A stretch of DNA of 25,439 nucleotides from Haloarculaceae archaeon. Its GTDB lineage: Archaea; Halobacteriota; Halobacteria; Halobacteriales; Haloarculaceae. The DNA is taken from assembly GCA_018609945.1 (NCBI GenBank), contig JAHENO010000099.1, positions 1 through 25,439 on the forward strand, given 5' to 3'. Of the stretch, positions 14,968 through 22,336 are shown piece by piece. Below the pieces are notes generated by a model. The model was not told the DNA's origin. It saw nothing but the letters and a program-made list of their open reading frames with translations, and made no database searches. Numbering within the stretch: position 1 is the stretch's first letter; each line of letters begins with the position of its first letter. The position numbers and the translations under genes were made by a program.

Positions 14968-15929
14968 CAGAACGGGCCGCGGCGACGTCCCCCGCCGGGT
15001 CCACCGGGGCCGCCGGGGCCACCCGGGCCGCCGGGGCCGGCGCCGAACTGGAGCTGGTCGGGGACGCGGATCCGGTCTTTGACGTGCTGGCCGTACGCCA
15101 GGCCGATGAGGAGGCCGATGAGGTGGGCCGCGTCGGCGACGTTGCCGCCGGTGAGTCCGCCGGTCGGGCTGACAACGCCGAGGATGCTGATGGCGCCGTA
15201 GCCGATGGTCAGCACCCACAGCGGGATGGGCAGGATGAAGTAGAGGTACACCCGAAGGTGGGGATTCAGGATGGTGAGCACGCCCATGATGGCGAGGCCA
15301 GCGCCGCTCGCTCCGAGGACGCCCCCGGTGCCGCCCTGGACCGCCTGGATGGCCACCTGCCCGAGGCCAGCGACCGCACCGCTTCCCAGGAAGAGGTAAG
15401 TGAACTCCCGCGAGCCGACGTAGTCCTCGACCAGCCGGCCGAAGAAGTAGATGACGATGCTGTTGACGGCGATGTGGCCGAACCCGCCGTGGGAGAAAAT
15501 CGAGGTGAACCAGGTCCAGACGAACTCGGGGTGCTGTGGACTGAGCACGAAGATGGCCCGCCACGTCGGGTCCAGCGAGAACGCCCGCGGATCGAAGGTT
15601 CCCGTCAGGAGGAAGCCGACGACGAACTGGAGCAGGAAGGTGATCCACATCAGCCCCAGGAACGTGTACGTCATGTTCCCCCGGAAGTACGCGAGCGGGC
15701 CACCCACGCCACGGAGGCCGAGCCGGTCGGCCAGCCCGCCCGACTCCCGGTCGGTCGCGACCGAGTCGTCGAACCCGCTATCGAAGACGGCCCCGGCGTC
15801 GTCCCAGTCGTCGAGCCCGGTGCAGTCGTGGGATTCCGGCAGCCGGTGGTCGGCACAGTGCGTCCCGCCGCAGTGGCGGCAGTGGTACGGCATACTCACC
15901 TCCTCGCCGCACACGTCACATCTCGACAT
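14967..15929 (-). CDS. Rhomboid-family intramembrane serine protease with N-terminal AN1 zinc finger
   Basis: 320-residue membrane protein. Residues 4-36 form a complete AN1-type zinc finger (Cys4, Cys7, Cys17, Cys20, Cys25, His28, His34, Cys36). An acidic linker (37-75) leads to a six- or seven-helix rhomboid domain. Active-site residues are Ser208 in GASG and His269 in DAAHLIGLLIG, with Asn156 in the HIAVNSIV oxyanion helix. The protein cleaves substrates within or next to the membrane. The tail (298-320) is a Gly-Pro-Gly repeat ending RRRGPF. ATG at 15929 gives MSRCDVCG, beginning right at the zinc finger; the open frame upstream lacks family character. The haloarchaeal AN1-rhomboid combination is known. 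It is transcribed ahead of endonuclease V. Confidence 0.93.
   Translation of the reverse strand: MSRCDVCGEEVSMPYHCRHCGGTHCADHRLPESHDCTGLDDWDDAGAVFDSGFDDSVATDRESGGLADRLGLRGVGGPLAYFRGNMTYTFLGLMWITFLLQFVVGFLLTGTFDPRAFSLDPTWRAIFVLSPQHPEFVWTWFTSIFSHGGFGHIAVNSIVIYFFGRLVEDYVGSREFTYLFLGSGAVAGLGQVAIQAVQGGTGGVLGASGAGLAIMGVLTILNPHLRVYLYFILPIPLWVLTIGYGAISILGVVSPTGGLTGGNVADAAHLIGLLIGLAYGQHVKDRIRVPDQLQFGAGPGGPGGPGGPGGPGGGRRRGPF
14990..15042. repeat. GGCCCCGG-type low-complexity repeat (Gly-Pro-Gly tail of the rhomboid)
   Basis: A run of imperfect 9-nt units encodes the Gly-Gly-Pro tail of the rhomboid protein. It is explained by coding sequence, but such runs are prone to length change by slippage. Confidence 0.7.
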
Positions 15930-16043
15930 TGGCGGCCGTACGGGTGGCCCCCGCAAAGGGATTGTGCTTGCGGGCAGGACCGGCGGGATGGCCCGCGACG
16001 GTCTCGTCGACGGCTCCCGCAGGCCCGCCCGGTCCGAACTCGG

Positions 16044-16054
16044 ATACGTTTTAG
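16044..16054 (+). promoter_or_regulatory. Likely carboxypeptidase promoter
   Basis: ATACGTTTTAG lies in the 148-bp divergent gap, with its TTTTAG core centred about 26 nt before the ATG at 16078. This is compatible with a leaderless transcript. Confidence 0.45.
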
Positions 16055-16077
16055 GACCGGCGCTCCAACCCCGGACC

Positions 16078-17598
16078 ATGACTGCAGACGACGCTGCGAC
16101 GGCGACGGCCGGCGACGGCGACCCGCCCGAACCCTACGGCGAGTTTCTCGACCACGTGAAGCGCCTCACCTACGTGGGCGACGCCCGGCAACTGCTGAAC
16201 TGGGACCAGCAGGTGATGATGCCGGAGGGGGGCACTCCCGCGCGTGCCAAACAGCAGTCGGCGCTGTCGACGCTCGGCCACGAGTTGCTGACCGACGACG
16301 ACCTCGCGGCCTGGCTCGACGACCTCGCGGACGCGGACCTCTCGCCGCAGCAACAGGCGGTCGTCCGCGAGATCCGCCGGAAACACGAGCGTGCCGTCAG
16401 CGTCCCCGACGACCTGGTCTCGCGGATCTCCGAGGCCACGTCGAACGCACTGCCGGTCTGGGAGCAGGCTCGCGAGGACGCGGACTTCGACGCCTTCGAA
16501 GATACCCTGGATGAACTGGTCGCCCTCAAGCGGGAGTACGCCGCCGCGATCGACCCCGACCGGGACCCCTACGCGGTGCTGTTCGAGGAGTACGAACCCT
16601 ACCTCGGGCTCGACGTTGCCGAACGGATTCTCGACGAACTGGCCGCACAGTTGCCGGACCTGATCGACGACATCGCCGCGAGCGAGGTCACCCTCGCGGC
16701 CCCCTTCGAGGGAACCTACGAGGAGTCCGACCAGCGCGCACTCGTCGAGGACGCCCTCGACGTCCTGGGGTACGACTGGACTCGCGGCCGCCTGGACACG
16801 TCCACCCACCCGTTCACCTCGGGCACCCAGTTCGACGCGCGCATCACCACGCGATTCACTCCCGACGACCCCCTGGACGGCCTCGGGTCGACCATCCACG
16901 AGTTCGGTCACGCCACGTACGAGCTGGGGCTGCCCCGGGAGGCCTACGGGACGCCCCTCGGCGGGAGCCGCGACCTCGCGGTCCACGAGTCACAGTCCCG
17001 GTTCTGGGAGAACCACGTCGGTCGCTCGCCGGCGTTCTGGGAGCTGTTCGCGCCCCACGTCGCGGACCACCTCGGCGTCCAGGCCGACCCGGGGGCGCTC
17101 TACGAGGCCACCAACCGCGTCTCCCCGGGCCCCATCCGCGTCGAGGCGGACGAACTCACCTACCACCTGCACATCGCCTTGCGCTTCGAGATCGAGCGCG
17201 ACCTGGTGCGGGGAGACCTCGACGTCGCGGAGGTCCCTGCCGTCTGGAACGAGAAGATGGACGAGTATCTCGGGCTGCGTCCCGAGGACGACGCAGCGGG
17301 GTGTCTGCAGGACATCCACTGGTCGAACGGCGCGTTCGGCTACTTCCCGACCTACTCGCTGGGGAGCGTCCTGGCCGCCCAGCTCGCGGCCGCCATGCAG
17401 GAGGACCTCCCACTGTCCGAGCACGTCCGGGACGGCGAGTTCGACCCGGTCCACGACTGGCTGACCGAGCGCGTCCACCGGCACGGCTGTCGGTACACCA
17501 CGCCCGACCTCGTCCGCGAGGCGACCGGCGAGGCGCTGACCGCCGACCACTTCCTCGCGTACGTGACCGACAAGTACGGCGCCCTCTACGACCTCTGA
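16078..17598 (+). CDS. M32 family metallocarboxypeptidase (Taq-type)
   Basis: 506-residue carboxypeptidase of peptidase family M32, which removes C-terminal amino acids in the cytoplasm; the length is typical. The zinc motif HEFGH is at 274-278 with the third ligand Glu304 in HESQSRFWEN. Other family motifs are present: NWDQQVMMPEGG near the N-terminus, the DARITTRF strand just before the zinc site, RVEADELTYHLHIALRFEIE, and the late GAFGYFPTYSLGS. The first 17 residues are an acidic leader typical of halophilic proteins. It is monocistronic: divergent from the rhomboid gene and convergent with the epimerase gene, 38 bp away. Substrate range cannot be read beyond the family. Confidence 0.95.
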   Translation: MTADDAATATAGDGDPPEPYGEFLDHVKRLTYVGDARQLLNWDQQVMMPEGGTPARAKQQSALSTLGHELLTDDDLAAWLDDLADADLSPQQQAVVREIRRKHERAVSVPDDLVSRISEATSNALPVWEQAREDADFDAFEDTLDELVALKREYAAAIDPDRDPYAVLFEEYEPYLGLDVAERILDELAAQLPDLIDDIAASEVTLAAPFEGTYEESDQRALVEDALDVLGYDWTRGRLDTSTHPFTSGTQFDARITTRFTPDDPLDGLGSTIHEFGHATYELGLPREAYGTPLGGSRDLAVHESQSRFWENHVGRSPAFWELFAPHVADHLGVQADPGALYEATNRVSPGPIRVEADELTYHLHIALRFEIERDLVRGDLDVAEVPAVWNEKMDEYLGLRPEDDAAGCLQDIHWSNGAFGYFPTYSLGSVLAAQLAAAMQEDLPLSEHVRDGEFDPVHDWLTERVHRHGCRYTTPDLVREATGEALTADHFLAYVTDKYGALYDL

Positions 17599-17636
17599 GA
17601 GACGGCGCTCTCGTCACGACGGAACGGGATTCAGAG

Positions 17637-18680
17637 TCACTCCGGTTCGTGAACGCCGGTTCCCGGCCGGTCGAGTCCGGCCAGGTCGATCTCTCCCTCG
17701 GGCATCGGGACGCCAGTATAGCGGTCCTCTCCGAGCAAGAGTGCGCCGTCCAGGTCGGCGTAGTCGAGCAACGGCGCCAGATGGGCGCCCGCAGAGAGCA
17801 GGGCCGTGCTGCCGACCATACACCCCAGCATGACCGCCAGTCCCTCGGCGCGAGCAGCGTGGATCATCCGGACCGTCTCCCGGATACCGCCCGCCTTCGT
17901 GAGTTTGATGGTGGCGATGTCAGCGATTTCAGCCACCTGGGGCACGTCCGAGAGGCGGACACAGGATTCGTCGGCGGCGATTGGGAGCGCCCCGTGTTCG
18001 CGGACGAAGGCCATCCCCTCGGGATTGTCGGCCGGCACGGGCTGTTCGACGAACTCGACGCCGTGCTCGGCGAGCCACTCGGTGTTGTGGACCGCCTCGC
18101 GGGGCGTCCAGGCCTCGTTGGCGTCCACGCGAATTGTCGCCTCCGGGGCCGCCTCGCGGACCGCAGACACGATCTCCCTGTCGCGGTCCGTGCCGAGTTT
18201 GACCTTCAGGATGGGGTAGCCCGCCGCGACGGCCTCGGCGGTCTTCTCGCGCATCCGCCCGGTGTCGTCGAGACCAATTGTGAAGGAGGTCGTGATCGTC
18301 CGTCCGGGGTCGAGCCCCAGGTAGCGGTACAGGGGCACCCCGAGGCAGGTCGCCGCAAGGTCGTGGAGGGCGACGTCGACGGCACAGAGGGCAGCGCCGT
18401 TGTCGCCGACGGCTGCGCGCCCCTCGCGTTCGATCCGCTGGATTGCGTGGGGATCGCCGACCGACTCGACGACCGCGAGCAGGTCCGGCAGGACCGCCTC
18501 GACCGTCGGGATGGTCTCGGCGTAGCGCGCCGACGGCGCGGCCGCGCCGACGCCCACCCGGCCCCGGTCGTCCTCGATCCGCACGAGGACGTTCTCGGCG
18601 GTCGACTGGGTGCCCCGGGAGATGGTGAAGTCGTGTTCGAGCGGCAGCGAGACGCGCTCGAACTCGCAGGTCAGGCTCAC
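17637..18680 (-). CDS. dgcA: Enolase-superfamily dipeptide epimerase / N-acetyl-D-glutamate racemase (DgcA-like)
   Basis: 347-residue member of the muconate-lactonising subgroup of the enolase superfamily. The two catalytic lysines (Lys161 in LKVKLG and Lys262 in IKLTKAGG) and three Mg ligands (Asp186 in RVDANEAW, Glu212 in FVEQPV, Asp237 in AADES) are visible. A DLD motif at 309-311 sits where L-Ala-D/L-Glu epimerases carry the DxD that binds a dipeptide amino group. Its direct partner is a DUF1611 gene overlapping by 4 nt. That pairing matches DgcN-DgcA, in which DgcA racemises N-acetyl-D-glutamate. Either substrate fits; context favours DgcA, the DxD motif favours a dipeptide epimerase. 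The start is GTG at 18680. Confidence 0.85.
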   Translation of the reverse strand: MSLTCEFERVSLPLEHDFTISRGTQSTAENVLVRIEDDRGRVGVGAAAPSARYAETIPTVEAVLPDLLAVVESVGDPHAIQRIEREGRAAVGDNGAALCAVDVALHDLAATCLGVPLYRYLGLDPGRTITTSFTIGLDDTGRMREKTAEAVAAGYPILKVKLGTDRDREIVSAVREAAPEATIRVDANEAWTPREAVHNTEWLAEHGVEFVEQPVPADNPEGMAFVREHGALPIAADESCVRLSDVPQVAEIADIATIKLTKAGGIRETVRMIHAARAEGLAVMLGCMVGSTALLSAGAHLAPLLDYADLDGALLLGEDRYTGVPMPEGEIDLAGLDRPGTGVHEPE

Positions 18681-19687
18681 AGCGCGTCCAGCACCTCGTC
18701 GGCGTCGAACCGCACCGGGTCGGTCGCCGGCGCGTCGATGGCCGCTCCGTAGTCCGCGACCGCCTCGCGGGCCTCGGCGTCGTCCTCGACGAACCGGGTG
18801 TTGAGCGACCCCGCGACGACGTCGGTCTCGTGGAGAGGTGCGGCCAGGCTCTCGTAGAGGTCGACGTACTCGGCGGGATGTGGAATGGGGAACGACTCGT
18901 ACTTGCGGATCTGCTCGCGGCCGGCCTCGTGACACAGCACCAGCGCGTCGGGCATCGACCCGTGGAGGATGGAAAGCGTCACCCCCGAGTAGGCCGGGTG
19001 CGTGATCGAGCCCTGTCCCTCGACGAAGAGGTAGTCGTGGTCGGCGCGCTCCTCGACCATCCGCTCGACGGCGCCGGCGGTGAAGTCGCTGATGGTGCGG
19101 TCGACGACGATGCCGCTCCCCTCGACCATCACGCCCGTCTGGCCGGTCGGGACTGCGGCGGCGTCCCACCCGCGCTCCCGGGCCGCCTCCAGCAGCGACC
19201 ACGTCGTCGTCATCTTGCCGGTCGAGCAGTCCGTGCCGACGGTCAGGACGATTTCGGCGTCGAGGTCGCGGGCCGTTCCGTCGGCGACGCCGAGGTCCGC
19301 GGGCGGCTTGCGGACGTCCCACAGTTCGACGCCGTACTCGTCGGCCAGCCGTGAGAGTTCCTCGTCCTCGGAGAGGAAGTAGTGGAGGCCGGCAACGACG
19401 TCAGTCCCTCGCTCGATGGCACCGTTGATGTCGGGACGCCAGCTATCGTCGAGGCCGCCGCCGATGGGTGCGATGCCGATGATCAGGCGGTCGATCTCGT
19501 CCGGCACGTCCTCGATGCCGGCGACGACCGGCGCGTCCTGGACGTCCGGGAGGTGGTCGGCGACACGGCTGCCCGCGTGCTCGCGGTCGAGCACCGCCGC
19601 GACGTCTTGGTCGCCGTACCTGAGGACCCCGACGGCCGTCTTCGCGTCGTGGGGGAACTTCTCGTGTGCGAGGATCGCTATGCGCAT
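18677..19687 (-). CDS. dgcN: DUF1611 P-loop protein, D-glutamate N-acetyltransferase-like (DgcN-like)
   Basis: 336-residue DUF1611/COG3367 protein. An N-terminal Rossmann-like part (MRIAILAHEKF, then VVAGIED and LIIGIAPIGG) is followed by a P-loop-like domain with GTDCSTGKMT (151-160), YLFVEGQGSITHPAYSGVT and DALVLCHEAG. DUF1611 proteins next to a dipeptide-epimerase homologue have been described as DgcN, which acetylates D-glutamate before racemisation by DgcA. ATG at 19687 starts at the first beta strand, and an AT-rich box lies 28 nt upstream inside the 43-bp gap after the aminotransferase stop. Its own stop overlaps the epimerase start (GTGA). The acetyltransferase role is transferred from the family and context. 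Confidence 0.85.
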   Translation of the reverse strand: MRIAILAHEKFPHDAKTAVGVLRYGDQDVAAVLDREHAGSRVADHLPDVQDAPVVAGIEDVPDEIDRLIIGIAPIGGGLDDSWRPDINGAIERGTDVVAGLHYFLSEDEELSRLADEYGVELWDVRKPPADLGVADGTARDLDAEIVLTVGTDCSTGKMTTTWSLLEAARERGWDAAAVPTGQTGVMVEGSGIVVDRTISDFTAGAVERMVEERADHDYLFVEGQGSITHPAYSGVTLSILHGSMPDALVLCHEAGREQIRKYESFPIPHPAEYVDLYESLAAPLHETDVVAGSLNTRFVEDDAEAREAVADYGAAIDAPATDPVRFDADEVLDAL

Positions 19688-19710
19688 ACCCGCCACCACT
19701 ACAGCGACCG

Positions 19711-19720
19711 GCTTAATTCC
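19711..19720 (-). promoter_or_regulatory. Possible internal promoter for dgcN-dgcA
   Basis: On the minus strand GGAATTAAGC is centred 28 nt upstream of the DUF1611 ATG, in the 43-bp gap after the upstream aminotransferase. The dgcN-dgcA pair may therefore be transcribed alone as well as from upstream. Confidence 0.45.
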
Positions 19721-19730
19721 CGTCCCTACC

Positions 19731-21053
19731 TTACAGTACCCCCTCGGACTGCAACTCGGCAGCGACCGCCCGCGAGGCGTCGATCAGGCCGTCGAGTTCC
19801 TCTTCCGTGGTCTGGTAGGAGACCGCACCCATGTGGCCGGGCAGGAAGTAGTAGCCGTGGGAGAGCAGGCGCCGGTGGAACTCGTGGAGGGCCGTCCGGT
19901 TGGTGGCGGTCTCGACGGCACCGACGGTGTCGAGGGGCCGTTCGGGCTGGAAGTGGGTCAAAAAGAGCGAACTCGTTCCGAGCGTCCTCGTCTCGATACC
20001 GAGTTCATCGAAGACCGCCGCGAGTTCCGTCCGGACGCGCTCGGCCTGTGATTCGGTGTACTCGTGGACCGGTTCGGACTCGACGATGTCGAGACTCGCC
20101 AGGCCGGCGGTGGCGGTCATGGGGTTCATCGAGAAGGTGCCACCGCCCGCGAGCACCGGCCGGTCCGTCTCGACGTCAGGCCGGGCGTGCTCGAAGAGAT
20201 CGGCCCGGCCCGCGAGCGCACCGACCGGGAGTCCGCCGCCGAGGAACTTCCCCATCGTCGTCAGGTCGGGCGTGACCCCGACCCGTGCCTGGTAGCTCCC
20301 CGGCGAGACCCGGAAGCCGGTCACGACCTCGTCGAAGATCAGCAGCGTCTCGCGGTCCTCGGTCGCGTCCCGCAGATACTCGAGAAACCCGGCCTCGCAC
20401 TCGATGCCACCGCCCGCCAGCAACATCGGCTCGACGATGATCGCTGCGACGTTCCCATCGCGTTCGGACAGCAGTGCGTCGACGGCGGTGCGGTCGTTGA
20501 CCGGGAACGAGTGGACGTGCTCGGCAGCGCCGGGCGGGAGCCCGACGGTCTCGGGCTCGTCGAATGGCGCGTGGATGGAGGCCGAGAGGTCGGTGTTGCC
20601 GCCGTGCCACCCGCCCTCGGTCTTCAGGACGTGCGCGTTGCCCGTGTTCGCCCGCGCAAGCCGTACCGCGTACATCGTCGCCTCGGTCCCCGATGAACAG
20701 AAGCGGACCCGCTCGGCAGAGGGGACGAACTCCTGGACGCGCCGGCCCAGTTCGAGCGCCTTCTCGTTGACCGCCCCGTAGTGGAGGCCCTGCCCGGCCT
20801 GCTCTCGCACCGCCGCCACCACCTCGGGGTGGGCGTGGCCCAGCACGCTCGTGATGTGGTTCATCCAGAAGTCGACGTACTCGTTGCCGTCGGCGTCCCG
20901 AATGCGACTCCCCTCGGCCTCGGTGACGTAGAGCGGATGGGGGTCGGTGTATCTGATGTTGTGCGAGACGCCACCGGGGAAGACGTCGAGGGCTTCCTCG
21001 TGGAGTCGCTCGCTCTGTTCGGCACCGTTCGGAAGGTCGTAGTCGTCCGTCAT
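19731..21053 (-). CDS. Class III aminotransferase, glutamate-1-semialdehyde aminomutase-like
   Basis: 440-residue PLP-dependent class III enzyme. PLP-site residues are Ser121-Gly-Thr, Asp241 in LIFDEVVTGFR and Lys269 in TTMGKFLGGGLPVGA. The last stretch and the FPGGVSHNIRYTDPHP opening resemble glutamate-1-semialdehyde 2,1-aminomutase, but several segments differ from haloarchaeal HemL (for example the MNHITSVLGHAHPEVV region), so it is more likely a catabolic transaminase or aminomutase than the haem enzyme. It is transcribed toward the dgcN-dgcA pair 43 bp downstream, with a Bat-type regulator gene upstream on the same strand. A TATA-like GTATAA lies about 40 nt before the ATG. Amino donor and acceptor are unknown. 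Confidence 0.88.
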   Translation of the reverse strand: MTDDYDLPNGAEQSERLHEEALDVFPGGVSHNIRYTDPHPLYVTEAEGSRIRDADGNEYVDFWMNHITSVLGHAHPEVVAAVREQAGQGLHYGAVNEKALELGRRVQEFVPSAERVRFCSSGTEATMYAVRLARANTGNAHVLKTEGGWHGGNTDLSASIHAPFDEPETVGLPPGAAEHVHSFPVNDRTAVDALLSERDGNVAAIIVEPMLLAGGGIECEAGFLEYLRDATEDRETLLIFDEVVTGFRVSPGSYQARVGVTPDLTTMGKFLGGGLPVGALAGRADLFEHARPDVETDRPVLAGGGTFSMNPMTATAGLASLDIVESEPVHEYTESQAERVRTELAAVFDELGIETRTLGTSSLFLTHFQPERPLDTVGAVETATNRTALHEFHRRLLSHGYYFLPGHMGAVSYQTTEEELDGLIDASRAVAAELQSEGVL

Positions 21054-21090
21054 GCTGGCTCGGTACCCCCACCTTCGCGCCTCGCGGCCA

Positions 21091-21096
21091 TTATAC
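21091..21096 (-). promoter_or_regulatory. Likely promoter of the class III aminotransferase
   Basis: On the minus strand GTATAATGG begins about 43 nt upstream of the ATG at 21053. This would give a leader of about 15 nt, longer than the leaderless pattern seen for most genes here. Confidence 0.45.
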
Positions 21097-21122
21097 TACC
21101 CCCTCGCATGGTCGGCCTCTCG

Positions 21123-21197
21123 GGGACCGGGGCTCTCTCCCGAGAACTCCGTCCCATGGGGGGACCGGGGCTGTCCCCCGAGGCTCCGTCACATGGG
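21123..21197. repeat. Imperfect tandem repeat, two copies of about 38 bp
   Basis: Copy 1 (21123-21160) and copy 2 (21161-21197) both begin GGGACCGGGGCT and end CCGTC-C/A-CATGGG, differing by one indel and a few substitutions. Each copy can fold: CTCGGG/CCCGAG (21119-21124 with 21139-21144) and GGGGGAC/GTCCCCC (21159-21165 with 21173-21179). The repeat lies between the regulator stop (21218) and the aminotransferase promoter, so it may act as terminator, operator or both. No coding function is seen. Confidence 0.7.
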
Positions 21198-21217
21198 ACG
21201 ACCAGGGACGAATCAGG

Positions 21218-21946
21218 TCAGTCTCCGCCGACGCCGGCGGCGCGGAGCACCTTCGACTCGGCCTTGCGGAGGTGTTCGAGGACGGTCGCCTTCGAGATAT
21301 CGAGGTCGGCGGCCAGGTCGGCCGCGGTGACCTGTCGGGGCCACTCGTAGTAGCCCTGCTCGAAGGCGTGTTCGAGGACGCGGGACTGCTGGCGCGAGAG
21401 TTCGCTGCCGCGGTCCGGGGTCGAGCCGACCCCCTGCGAGGAGATGACCCGCCGCACCTCCACCTCGGCGTCCATCTCGGCGCGGACGGCGTCGAGGCGG
21501 CGCTGGATCTCCGTGCGGTCCTCGTCGATGACGACCGTCCAGTACTCCCGGCCGTCGCGGATGTCGACCGTGGCCCCCGGAACGAACGCCCGCGAGACCA
21601 GCGGCTCGTAGATGCTGCGCTCGGTGGGATACTCGACGAGCAGTTCCCGGGTGGCCTGGCCCGGTACCGAGACGAACTGGTCGTCGAGGTGGACCTCCAG
21701 TTCGCGCACGGCGTCGGTCAGGGCCGAACCCCGGGCGGCCTCGACGAGCGCCTCGACGGCCGCCTCCGTCTCGCCGTAGCCGGTAAAGCGCGCCTGGACT
21801 GCTCCGCCGACGGTGTACAGCCCCCGCGCGATCAACCCCGCGCCAGTCTCCCGGGTCACCTCGAGTGTCCAGCAGTCGGGATGCCACACGTCCAGTTCGA
21901 GGTGTGTCCCGCCACCTCTCGACTGACGCGTGTCCCCGTCGGTCAT
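21218..21946 (-). CDS. Bat-type helix-turn-helix regulator (HTH_10)
   Basis: 242-residue haloarchaeal transcription regulator. The C-terminal region (about 184-236) is a Bat/HTH_10 domain with LSRQQSRVLEHAFEQGYYEWPRQ, followed by the helix-turn-helix VTAADLAADLDISKATVLEHLRKAESKVL. The N-terminal 170 residues form a sensor-like region (LELDVWHPDCWTLEVT, then ARFTGYGE) seen in related haloarchaeal regulators, probably ligand binding. ATG at 21946 is chosen because a CATATT box lies 27 nt upstream; a longer frame to 22084 adds an atypical CFCFCL-containing leader. Its position between two class III aminotransferases suggests local control of amino-acid catabolism. Confidence 0.88.
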   Translation of the reverse strand: MTDGDTRQSRGGGTHLELDVWHPDCWTLEVTRETGAGLIARGLYTVGGAVQARFTGYGETEAAVEALVEAARGSALTDAVRELEVHLDDQFVSVPGQATRELLVEYPTERSIYEPLVSRAFVPGATVDIRDGREYWTVVIDEDRTEIQRRLDAVRAEMDAEVEVRRVISSQGVGSTPDRGSELSRQQSRVLEHAFEQGYYEWPRQVTAADLAADLDISKATVLEHLRKAESKVLRAAGVGGD

Positions 21947-22336
21947 AGCTTCGAGTGGGATACAGTCGCGAATATGGTTTACGGTTGTTTGTGCGGCCCG
22001 GGACGCGGGCGAGGTCCCCGACCCGCCTTCGATATCGACCCCCTCGCCGGTGTCGAGGCAGAAGCAGAAGCAGACGGCGCTCATCCCCGCCGGGCCGGGT
22101 GTGACCCACCCGCTGTCACCCCGGTGTACGGTGCCGGACGCGAAACCGGGTCCGTGGGAACCCCTATTCGGGACCTTCCTCCGGGAAATATAAGACTCTT
22201 ATAACTAAAAGAAAATATTCAATGAAAGTGGAGGCCGTCGGGACCACGTTTACCTCTACAGCTATACTACGGATATACATCGAAAGATTCCGAAATAGGA
22301 TAAAGATTATCATTGCACGACAGAAACGTGCAAGTA
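21947..22336. other. 390-bp divergent intergenic region with promoters and a palindrome
   Basis: No convincing gene is present. The left part (to about 22180) is GC-rich. The right part is the most AT-rich stretch of the window. It holds the regulator TATA box on the minus strand (21971-21977, AATATGG read as CCATATT, 27 nt from 21946). It also holds a perfect 6-bp inverted repeat TATAAG-ACT-CTTATA at 22189-22203, and an AT-rich box GATTAT (22305-22310) about 29 nt before the plus-strand aminotransferase ATG. The length suggests more control sites than elsewhere in the window. Confidence 0.6.
22189..22203. promoter_or_regulatory. Palindrome TATAAG-N3-CTTATA, possible operator
   Basis: A perfect 6-bp inverted repeat with a 3-nt spacer lies about 134 nt upstream of the plus-strand aminotransferase and 243 nt upstream of the regulator gene. 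The symmetry fits a dimeric HTH protein such as the neighbouring Lrp-type or Bat-type regulator. AT-richness raises the chance of coincidence. Confidence 0.4.

Noticed and set aside
14990..15042. Short GC-rich repeat array as a possible CRISPR or regulatory repeat
   Set aside because: It is the codon repeat for the Gly-Pro-Gly tail of the rhomboid protein, with no spacers.
19731..21053. Annotation as the haem-biosynthesis enzyme HemL
   Set aside because: Several conserved haloarchaeal HemL segments differ, and no haem genes are near; a GSA-aminomutase-like aminotransferase is the safer call.
21947..22084. 46-codon N-terminal extension of the Bat-type regulator
   Set aside because: It is unlike the family (CFCFCL), and the TATA-like box lies 27 nt upstream of the inner ATG at 21946.
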